Part shown: in pieces, positions 55,978-64,000 of the stretch | How positions within the stretch are numbered: position 1 is the first letter of the stretch | Layout of the letters: each line of letters begins with the position of its first letter | Assembly: GCA_030762935.1 (NCBI GenBank) | Contig: CM060883.1 | Span: 99,510,501-99,574,500 of the forward strand | From: Hymenopus coronatus | Lineage: Eukaryota > Arthropoda > Insecta > Mantodea > Hymenopodidae | Direction: 5' to 3' | Length of the DNA stretch: 64,000 bases | The notes under the pieces: model-generated | Database searches by the model: none | Seen by the model: only the letters and a program-made list of their open reading frames with translations | Told to the model about the DNA's origin: nothing | Translations under genes and position numbers: made by a program

Positions 55978-57019
55978 TTTTTGGGTGGGGGCCTTTGGTT
56001 GTCAAGGACCACAGCCATTGGGAACCATATTTATATTAAATTCATGAGCATATTTAATCTGTCATTCATACTTCCAGATACTAAAGAGGTTGGGAATAAT
56101 CTTGGTTAATGTTCCAGCAGGGAATCAAACCTGGGACCTCTGGATTTGGAAGCTAGCATGCTAATCAACAGTATAATGTGCAGTTCATAAAGCAAAGCAT
56201 TGCATATAAGTTAAATAATTTTGTTTTGTCTTATGGTGAAAAAATTGTCTCCATTAATGGGGGGGGGATATCATACATATATACATTATTTGCAAAATAT
56301 GCAAAGTAAAAATGGAAACCAAAAAGAAGTTTACTACAGAAACACATGGAGAGACAGAAGATTTAAAGTTAAAACACAGCATACAAAATTCTACTTCTTA
56401 AGGTTCACTTTTCTTTGAAGACCTCTATGAAGCATTCATTTGTACAGTTGAACAAAGTTACAGGCCTTCCTAGAGAAACGTACTGGAAAGCTGTTATTAC
56501 ATTCTTTAATCTTAAACAAGAATTACATGAGTGGGTGCTACCAAACAAGAATGTAGGAAATTAGGCAAAAAGTGTCGGGGAAAAAGATTTTGACAGCTAG
56601 GCATGATGGGAGTATGAGCTCATTACGCCATTATATCACACAATGGAAGAACATAATAGAGAACAATTGTCAACACGCAGAAAAATTACATTTGACACTA
56701 ATTAGGAAAATGTTTGGATTTATGATATTGTAATGGAATTTAACATGACAATATACCTGATGCTCCACCATACTATTAAATCTCTTCACAAAGATGGTGC
56801 CCAGCATGTGCTTTACACTGAACATGATTGGCTAACAGGATGCATTCAGAAGGTACCAGTTGTGACATTGAGTATAATGCCCCTGATGGATGTTCCTTGG
56901 ATATAAACATGCAAGTATCAGGTGATCTGAACAACTAGCGCAGTGTTTTGCCTGTCTACTGCTATCATAGAAAGGCGCGCATGAAGCCTTGCAACATTTT
57001 TAAAGGCTTTACTTACCAA
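55978..57019. other. Sequence with a possible SINE remnant, otherwise nothing recognised
   Basis: It contains a G run of nine at about 56,261-56,269 and a few frames under 70 codons, with no protein similarity I can name. A tRNA-like stretch at 56,095-56,180 is listed separately. Confidence 0.5.
56095..56180 (-). repeat. Possible tRNA-derived SINE head
   Basis: The - strand reads GTTGATTAGCATGCTAGC, then about 15 bases, then GAGGTCCCAGGTTTGATTCC. The second part fits a Pol III B box (GGTTTGATTCC against GGTTCRANNCC, one mismatch). The spacing and the TTAGCATGCTAGC part recall the D-arm and anticodon region of a tRNA. Base pairing of the tRNA arms is poor, so it is not a functional tRNA. Confidence 0.4.
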
Positions 57020-57640
57020 TGTTATTAAAGGAGATGCTCAAACTGGCTACTGCCACTGTCCATTCATTTTGCCACTCATCATAGTTCATGTTGAGAAATG
57101 CTGGCAATTTCCTGGTGGATATTTTTGTTTTAATCTTCCAGGGTAGGTGGGTCTGTCTTCTACACTTTATGCTTTAAGTACCCCAGAGATAGAAATTGCA
57201 GGTTAGGATGGGGGGATGAGGGGGCCACAAATCTTACTAATAATTCTGTCCTGAAACACACTTTCAATTTTCTTTCCGAAGAATTGGCTGCATGAGATGT
57301 TGCAGAGTCTTGTTGAAAAAAGGCAAAATCATGTTCCCTGTCTGTTAATTCTCTAAAATAGGGGGGCAAAATTGTATTCATGTATGTATGGGCATCAACT
57401 GTTGACTTGAAAAGGTTGAGTCTATAACTCTTCTCTGCTAAGGGTGCACCATGCACCAAGTTTTTCGTGATGAAGGGTTATTTCATGAACAACATTAGGT
57501 TTCTCAGAGCTGCAGTAACGATTATTTCCTGTACACATATCCCTGAAGGTGGAACCAAGACTCGTCCATGAAAATTATTAAACTTGGATCAATTTCAACA
57601 TTGTATACACAATTGAGAGTCCACTCACAAATGTGTTAGC
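57020..57640 (-). pseudogene. Tc1/mariner-type DDE transposase remnant
   Basis: The - strand carries pieces of a DDE transposase in the expected order. The first catalytic region reads IIFMDESWFHLQGYV (its Asp codon at 57,564-57,566). The second catalytic region reads FFQQDSATSHAA (its Asp at 57,307-57,309) after ILPPYFRELTD. The C-terminal GYLKHKV at about 57,165 is where the family has the DxxLWGYLK block with the third acidic residue. In this copy that region reads NLQFLSLGYLKHKV, so the third acidic residue is lost. Frameshifts and stops separate the pieces (between 57,460 and 57,540, and at 57,159), and decayed C-terminal coding continues to about 57,020. The family cuts and pastes at TA sites. 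This copy is inactive, and no terminal inverted repeats were identified. Confidence 0.88.
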
Positions 57641-57651
57641 ACATACGAATC

Positions 57652-57652
57652 A

Positions 57653-57683
<31 letters not shown>

Positions 57684-57687
57684 ATAC
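57652..57687. repeat. (TAAA)n microsatellite
   Basis: About nine perfect TAAA repeats lie directly upstream (in - strand sense) of the mariner remnant. Confidence 0.95.
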
Positions 57688-57689
57688 AT

Positions 57690-58840
57690 GCTCTGCAGTA
57701 GAAAACAAATGCTGAGCCATAATACACTTTGTGACTAAGTACAGGACAACATAATAAAGCACACTGGTAATAACTCAACCACATGCTACCACTGTCAGCT
57801 CAATATTGCACTTTCAGAGCAGAGAAAAATAAGTCAGCACCGTGACCTTGTGTACAGCAGCTGTGTGTGCAGTTGGTATATATTTGGGTCGCATGGTACT
57901 ACTGTATTCAAAAAATTTACAGTAGTGATGCAGCTCAGGGACTTCTTGAAACAGAAGTTACAGGTACAGTTTGGACTGCTACCTGGTGCTGTGTGTGCAG
58001 TTGGTATGTATTTGGGTCGCATGGTGCTACTGTGTTCACTCGCGCGCTTCCGCTCCAACCCAGATAACAAGTTTAAACTCATCATTCCTGCAGCAATGCC
58101 ACCAGCACGCGACGTTATTATGGCAGACGGCAAAATATTGATACCATAACACATGCAATTGAAAATTATTTGCAAACTAATCGATACCACTGCACCATTA
58201 AGCTTTGGGCAGTGCCTGATTCTGACACACTACTTGGATGGAAACTACATCTAGACTTCCGATCAACAACAATGATGGGCGCCATTATTGGCACTATATA
58301 TATCATACATTCTCGCCGAGATTTGCACGAAGATGAGCTAAATCACCCTACAAGATTTTCAAGATAAAATAATTGGCATGCATCAAACGTCTGCAGTTGC
58401 TCAAAAAGCAAATTTAACTTTTAATCTAAATCCATGCAGATGGTATAGCAAAAGAAAGGCCCGCGTGCAAGCAAACGAATACCTATACATAAAGTCCCAG
58501 TTTGGATTCCTACCTGCTGCTGTAACTTACTTAGGACAATCTGGATTTAAGTTAGTGGAGCAGAGGGACTTGCAAATGTACTTTTTATTTATGGATGCTC
58601 TTTAACTGCTGTGCTTCTCAGCGTCCCATTCTATACTGAGTGCTCAGAGGCCTCTCTATCAGGCTTGATGAAAAAAGTAACAAGTAGAAAATCCAAATTG
58701 GGGACAGGAGTAGAGCAAATTTATGCTTTTTTGAACAAAAATAAAGGGTTTGCTACATTGTCTTTGGAATTCTAAACTGAAAAATCAAAATCAACAATTA
58801 CTAAATATAGCACAACAATCCTTGAAGACATTATAGAATT
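57690..58840. other. Unassigned sequence with a short internal duplication
   Basis: Open frames of 65-118 codons occur on both strands (for example 57,850-58,149 on + and 57,834-58,190 on -). They overlap in antisense and have no recognisable domain. The duplication at 57,860/57,988 explains their self-similarity. A related phrase (TTTGGATTCCTACCTGCTGC) occurs near 58,501, so part of the interval may be a decayed repeat. Confidence 0.45.
57860..58038. repeat. Direct duplication of about 50 bp, 128 bp apart
   Basis: GCTGTGTGTGCAGTTGGTAT and the following TTTGGGTCGCATGGT occur at 57,860-57,910 and again at 57,988-58,038 with few mismatches. The 128-bp offset suggests a partial tandem duplication. 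Confidence 0.9.
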
Positions 58841-58864
58841 GGACATCTAATAATATAATGACAA

Positions 58865-60350
58865 TATACAGAAAACAAATTATCAACTATTTACGCTAAG
58901 GAAGAAACCAATAAATGTTTCCCTTCAATTAAATGGAAAAACTCTCACAGAAACACGTGAAGCCAAATATTTAGTTATTGTTTTTTTTTGCAAAATTAAC
59001 ATGGAAAAACCACATTGATAATATAACCAAAAAAACGAGGAAAAAATTACCACTATTAAAAAGACTGGCAGGCAAGGAATGGGGAAGCACTACACAAACT
59101 TTAAACACTTTTTACAAGATGTATATTAAACCAACATTTAAATATTGTGAAGAGATACTAATAACTGCAAATATAGAAAAACTTAATATTCTACAAAATC
59201 AAATTCTTCGCCTAGTAACTGGAGCTGTTAAAATTACCCCAGTACTTGCTCTACAAATTTTAACAAATAATCCAAGACTTTAACTTGAACATTGAACAAG
59301 CAGCCATCTTAAAATATGAAATATTAATCAGACTACCTTTTAAGACTGGGAAAAAAGAAAACCACAAGTAAACCTAAAAACTCAACAAAGTTTCCTTAAT
59401 AAAGTCAAAGAAGTCAAACATAAATTAAAACTTCCTTACTTAAAAGAAAACATACAAACAAATATTAACCCGTTAGAACTACTTGATATTGAACACTATC
59501 TACACTTAGCTGAAGAATTTACAAAATCTGAAATCTCTTTGTGTGTTCTGAAACAAATGACACTAGAAATAACAAATTTAAGATACCACCAATGAATGGC
59601 TACATGTTTATATTGACAGTTCTAGCTTAACAAATAACGGTGGTACTGGTGCAGGTGCAATATGCTCTCTCTTCTCTTTCTACAAAAGATTGTTTAAATA
59701 CTACAAATTTTGATGGAGCGATTTTGGCAATACTTCAGAGCTTACAAAACCTACTACATCATATAAATAAATTTGAAAAAGTTGTACTATTATCTGACTC
59801 TAAAGTTGGTATTATATCCATAACATCTGATGTAACACCTAATAACCTAAATATTGCAGAGTGCCCAACAACTAATAAATTTAAATAACAGATTAACCTG
59901 CAATGGATACCAGCACATTGCGGAATACAGGGTAATGAAACATCTGACTTTCTAGCCAAGAAAGGTAGTAAAACTACATCAAATTCATCTGATCCAATAA
60001 GTTATCATTCTATCAAAAGAATCATTATAGCAACATATAATAACAAAATTAAAGAAGATAATGCATTATAAACAAAAGGAAAACCATGGGAAAATTTATG
60101 TAATAACACGACCAGAATCACTACATTACCAAGAAAATGCTCTGTAGCAACTTTTAGACTCCTAACAGGCCATCACTGTCTCAAGATTGGTATAGTGAGA
60201 TCTCCTCTGTGTCCTTTCTGTGCTCTTAAAGAAGATATGGATGGAAACCATCTACTGCGCTGCCCAACCTTTAGTCAACATGATAATATGACATACAAGA
60301 GAGTGAATGACTTCACTGCCAACTGCTCAACATTAGATACCACCAGATGA
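58865..60350 (+). pseudogene. Jockey-type LINE, 3' part: RT thumb and RNase H, dead
   Basis: This is a 5'-truncated non-LTR retrotransposon. First comes the end of the reverse transcriptase (58,868-59,282): NYQLFTLRKKPIN, LNGKTLTETREAKYL, then, after a slip in a T run at 58,980-58,990, LTWKNHIDNITKK, LLKRLAGKEWG and LRLVTGAVKITPVLALQIL. Next is an RNase H domain (about 59,595-59,995): HVYIDSSS with its Asp at 59,615-59,617, FDGAILAI, LLSDSK with its Asp at 59,796-59,798, and WIPAHCGIQGNETSDFLAK. The second acidic residue is lost: a Glu is expected in FDGxI but the codon is GCG (Ala) at 59,718-59,720. A Cys/His-like tail (PLCPFCALKEDMDGNHLLRC) follows at about 60,200. In-frame stops (59,281, 59,886, 60,069) and frameshifts make it inactive. 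The element would copy itself by target-primed reverse transcription. Confidence 0.9.
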
Positions 60351-62780
60351 CATGGCTCACTTTAAGTATCCTCACTTGTACGAGTACAAGCTTCTCAACG
60401 ACCAAGGCTTCAACAGATCTTTTTCCTTTGAAAATCTACCAAAGCTGTTTATTGTGCATTGTAATTCAGGACACTCAATGTTTTCAGTAAAATATGCTAC
60501 TTATAAAATAACATATTTTTTTAAAGTTTGTAACTTCATTAATAAACTTATCTCACAATTGAAACAGTTACATAAAATAAATAAATATTACAAGATTTAT
60601 AGCACATATATTGTAACTCAGGCAGATTGTGCCTTTGGTTGGTGTTCCATGTGACCTAAAATAGGGTTAAATAAACTTGTTCTTTGCTTAATTGTGTTAT
60701 TTTATGTTGTGTAATGCCAGGATTATAGTGAACTTTACTTAACATGATGGGGCATAACTTAAAGTTTAGAAATGCTGCTAAATTGAAGACTTATTAGATG
60801 CACTTAACGTAACAGCAATGACTCGTGATAGATATTTGTTTTTATTACTTCATGCTACTGCTTCATATTACCTTGTGACATCACTTAACATGATGGAAGT
60901 GAAAAGTTGATACTGCTAAACTTCTAAAGTTACATCTTGTTAAGTTTAGTCACATTAAGTCAACCTTAAATAGCTCTATGTAATATGATGTGTTAGACTT
61001 TTGAGTTGTGAAAATTAAATGCATGTTTTCTTGGGCACTCAGCTCCATAGTGTTCAATCAGTATGTTTCATGCAATTTTGGAAGAAAAGAAAGTTGACTT
61101 CTTTGAGATATGAAGTATGCTATACACTGCTTCAGTACTAAGGTTTCATTTTATCTGTAGATCCGACAGTTCATGCTCATGCACACACTTAAAAATTTAG
61201 CTAGTTCACAGTAAAGTTAATAACCTATTCATTATAATAGTTGCAGACCTCTTAGGAAGAAACTTTCTGTGGTTGGCAATTCTGCAGAAAGAGTTACACT
61301 ATTCTTCTCTCACTTTGGCTTCCCCATAAAACCAGTGCCAAAAAAGGCTTCATACATAGCACATTAGGTCATATTATGCTGCATCCATCATACAGTTTGA
61401 ATTTATCTTAAACTTCTATTAAATTAACCATTTTCAGTTTTAAGTGCATTTCAGAAATTTTATACATTTTGGGTATAATTGCATATTTCAAATTGCATTT
61501 TTTAATATTATATATGGCATCAAATTCTTAGTCCTTAACTCAGGGTTGTGAAATTTGGTATTAAACTCACTATGCATACATTTCAAAACTTTTTGATAAA
61601 TCTTAATTTCAAATGTTTACTATCTGCTGCAATACATTAATGAACCTTCAAAGAGCTTTAATTTTAATCAGTAACTGTTGTTGAAAAAGATAAATGAGAA
61701 ATGGGATATTGAGCTTCATACAAAGCAACATTGATTTGATCTCTGGAAGGTTTAACGTTCAAATAGACTGATTTATAACAAGCTAAATTTTATGTATCCT
61801 TTTTTTTTTTTTTGCAATATAATTTATTTTGGGTCGCTTTAACATCATGGTCATATCTTCTATGCCACATTAAGGAGCTTTATTTTGTAATATTTTTGTG
61901 GAAAAAAAAAACCCCTGAAATTGTGCTATCTAAATGTCATACACTCAATGAAAACTGTGACTGAAAAGCATTCGTTTCACTTTCTTGACTCAAAAAGACC
62001 TCTATAAAATGTTACAGGTGAGAAACATTAAACATTGCTTAATTTAATTTAGAATTCATGATTATTAACTGCAGTATTTTGAATCAGAACAAAAGAAAAG
62101 AAACTACTAAAATCATATTTATTGTCGATATCCACATAATACTTTTATAAACTGTACCTACGTAATTTGATACTAATAGTTGAAACACTCGACAACATTT
62201 ATACACCTTGAACTTCCCGCCAAAGTTTAGTTTCGGACCTCATTGTTCACTTAACTTACTGTGCTTTAAAAGTAAAGCTGAAAGGAGAAGTGTTTGGGCT
62301 AAAGGTATTTTTTCCAAGGAAGTTAAATTTTTTGGGTATTTTTAACAGTCCTTACAGCGCTTTCTTTTGATATTTGTAAGTAGATTAAAAATATATATAT
62401 GTAAAAAATAAAAATCTGATGATATTGTAGAACGCAAACCAATGAAGGTGGCAAAGATAACAGAGATATAAATTGTCTAACTCAATTCTCGGTAGCGTTT
62501 AACTGGAAATTTTATTGTTGAAGCATGTTTGCTTGAACAATTTTGCACAGTATCTTTCATTTGTTTATTGTTTTGTTTAGACCCTGGTGGTTGATGGGAA
62601 AAGGAGAATCAAGGGTAGAGTGTTGCGTTATTGTAATACATGTATATGCCTGCGAAAAAAACATTCCTTATACCTTAATAATGATGAAAACTCATACAAA
62701 TTTTAGTATTACGACATTCGTTATACATTGAATGTTGTAAAAGCCATACAAATCAAAGATATTCCCCTAAAATAGCGTCA
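60351..62780. other. AT-rich sequence, nothing recognised
   Basis: About 2.4 kb of AT-rich DNA between the LINE remnant and the putative gene promoter. The short phrase ACTTAACATGATGG occurs twice about 150 bp apart (60,737 and 60,888), perhaps a diverged duplication. Open frames (60,352-60,654; 62,543-62,731) are short and low-complexity, with no recognisable domain. Confidence 0.6.
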
Positions 62781-62860
62781 TACGCAAGAATTTCAGTCAA
62801 GGTTGACCGCAGTTGCGCTTTGTTGCGGTAAAATTCAAGATGGCTGATGATCGTGTGTGG
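62781..62860 (+). promoter_or_regulatory. Candidate promoter / transcription start with YY1/Pho-type motif
   Basis: A locally G/C- and CpG-enriched segment (GACCGCAGTTGCGC, TTGCGG) in AT-rich surroundings is followed by CAAGATGGC at 62,837-62,845. This matches the core of the YY1/Pleiohomeotic site (AAGATGGC). In animals that site is often near the transcription start and first ATG of broadly expressed genes. No TATA box was seen at a fitting distance. The position, about 250 bp before a plausible first coding exon on the same strand, supports the call. Confidence 0.45.
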
Positions 62861-62878
62861 TTGATTTTAGTGCAGTGA
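62840..62878 (+). other. Upstream ORF, 12 codons plus stop
   Basis: The ATG inside CAAGATGGC has a purine at -3 and G at +4, a good initiation context. It opens a frame of only 12 codons (MADDRVWLILVQ) closed by TGA at 62,876-62,878. If transcription starts upstream of it, it would be a translated upstream ORF. If it starts downstream, it is only the YY1-type motif. Confidence 0.35.
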
Positions 62879-63089
62879 ATGTGGAATTGTTTGTTAGGTA
62901 TCGCTATAATTTGTGCATTAAAAGTGAAAATAGCGGTTATAATCGTCCAAAAATGTGGGGTGCATACCTTTATATGCTCTTGGGGGGCGTTGTCAATCAT
63001 TCATGTGCATACAGTGACAGAAAATCATGTTTTGGCGCTCTTTAATGCTTGTTTTGTAGTAGGCTTCTTGCATTTGCACATACTTCATA

Positions 63090-63210
63090 ATGTCAAGCAC
63101 ATTTGTTGCCGATACCACCGAGGACCAGAAACCAGAAAATCCTTTGATAATTATAGTGCACAACGATGGAACTGTCTCCGTGGATCACGAGACCCTTCAA
63201 AATCTCATTG
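63090..63210 (+). CDS. Probable first coding exon of an unidentified host gene
   Basis: ATG at 63,090 (A at -3) opens a frame of 40 codons plus one base, ending at a textbook splice donor: ATTG followed by GTGAGT at 63,211. The protein starts MSSTFVADTTEDQKPENP, then a hydrophobic strand LIIIVHNDG, then TVSVDHETLQNLI. It is acidic, starts and ends cleanly and, unlike other frames nearby, combines ordinary protein-like composition with a matching splice site. The exon ends in phase 1. Its length is below usual cut-offs, so automated gene calling could miss it. I do not recognise the gene. A start of this kind would fit the N-terminus of a nuclear regulator, but that is a guess. The next exon would lie beyond the window. 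Confidence 0.6.
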
Positions 63211-64000
63211 GTGAGTATAAATAAATCGTCAGCTGTTAAGCACGTGTAATTGAGCTTGTTTCTATTTGGGAGGGATTTTTTAACAAATAATTCCATTAGC
63301 ACTCTTTGCCCATTAAATCTTAAAAGTGACAACCACTCTTAATTACGGAATCAATCGCTTAATAACCTACAATTCTCTTGTGCAAATTTCATAGCGAAGA
63401 TTATTATTTATGTATGAAACCATACTGGCAAATAAAACATAATGTAGAAGCTCGCAGTTAAAGTGTAAAAATAACATAGATATAATATGATATTATAAAA
63501 TAGCAACTATATTGTCATTATGCTGCAGTACTCTTCTATCTTTTGGACATCTGTAGTTGTGCACTTTTTTCAAATTAAAAAAAAAAGTGTTCCGTTGTGT
63601 GACGTTTTATTACAAGCAAACAGGAAGTCACAGCATTGATAAACGTTTAAAATGCACCTTGCTCTATGCTGAACTTTAATGTTATATACTTTTAACTCAC
63701 AAGAAACAATAGTAATGACATTGCACCATAAAGTATAATAGTAAAGCTTCTGCAGGACGTCCAGATTGAAAATATTGAAAATACTGACCTGAGAAATGAA
63801 TATTCACATGGAACATATGCCTTTTAGTAGATGTGATCACTTTGAGTTGCTGTGGCTGACATTTTCTTATATACAAAAGTTGTCGCAAAATGTAAACATA
63901 TTCTATTTGATAATTTTCACTATGACTACACTGCCAACCTATTTTTTTCACAATATCTGCAAGTCTTCTTTTGCAAATAAGTATGTGCAGCCATTTTCGT
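63211..64000 (+). other. Putative first intron (start only)
   Basis: It starts GTGAGTATAAATAAAT and is AT-rich to the window edge. No second exon with a convincing acceptor was seen. Short frames on the - strand (63,093-63,332; 63,697-63,951) show no domain. Confidence 0.5.

Noticed and set aside
62879..63214. A 111-codon + strand frame as the coding sequence of the right-end gene
   Set aside because: It overlaps the better exon in another register, is rich in Cys/His/Ile without a domain, and runs past the strong GTGAGT donor.

Overview
The window is eukaryotic and looks like an invertebrate, most likely arthropod, nuclear genome. It has no operons and no dense coding. It holds very long satellite arrays, nested DNA transposons (hAT, Tc1/mariner), non-LTR retrotransposon remnants, and at the right edge one plausible first coding exon with a consensus splice donor. 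The host group is inferred from the transposon families and general sequence character; no diagnostic host gene was recognised.

Layout. (1) 1 to about 44,299: a single tandem array of a 28-bp unit, roughly 1,580 copies, already running at the left edge of the window. It is low in G, almost free of CpG and has no open frame of any length. It is built from blocks of different unit variants and carries large duplications of the array itself: a near-perfect 7,947-bp tandem duplication (13.8-29.7 kb), a 2,546-bp one (31.4-36.5 kb), and smaller or older ones. (2) About 44,300-46,505: a second, unrelated 47-bp satellite (about 47 copies) joined directly to the first. (3) 46.5-48.5 kb: AT-rich DNA with a GC-rich, broken coding-like island and a short LINE reverse transcriptase fragment. 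(4) 48.5-56.0 kb: a nest of mobile elements. Four copies of an unclassified 840-890 bp repeat, with asymmetric terminal inverted repeats and T-run insertion sites, lie here. One is split by a 3,195-bp hAT element with matching termini and an exact 8-bp target duplication. Another is split by a fourth copy in the opposite orientation. (5) 56.0-60.4 kb: a possible SINE head, a dead Tc1/mariner transposase, and the 3' part of a Jockey-type LINE with an RNase H domain. (6) 60.4-62.8 kb: AT-rich DNA with nothing recognisable. (7) 62.8-64.0 kb: a promoter-like segment with a YY1/Pho-type CAAGATGGC motif, then a 40-codon first coding exon ending in a GTGAGT donor, then intron.

How it fits together: the left two-thirds is satellite heterochromatin that grew by stepwise duplication. 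The right third is a transposon-rich boundary leading to a gene that reads rightward out of the window. No transposon copy here looks able to move by itself. The most informative points are the nested insertion order, the possible Helentron-like (rolling-circle, non-autonomous) nature of the 840-890 bp family, the recent multi-kilobase satellite duplications, and the unannotated host exon.
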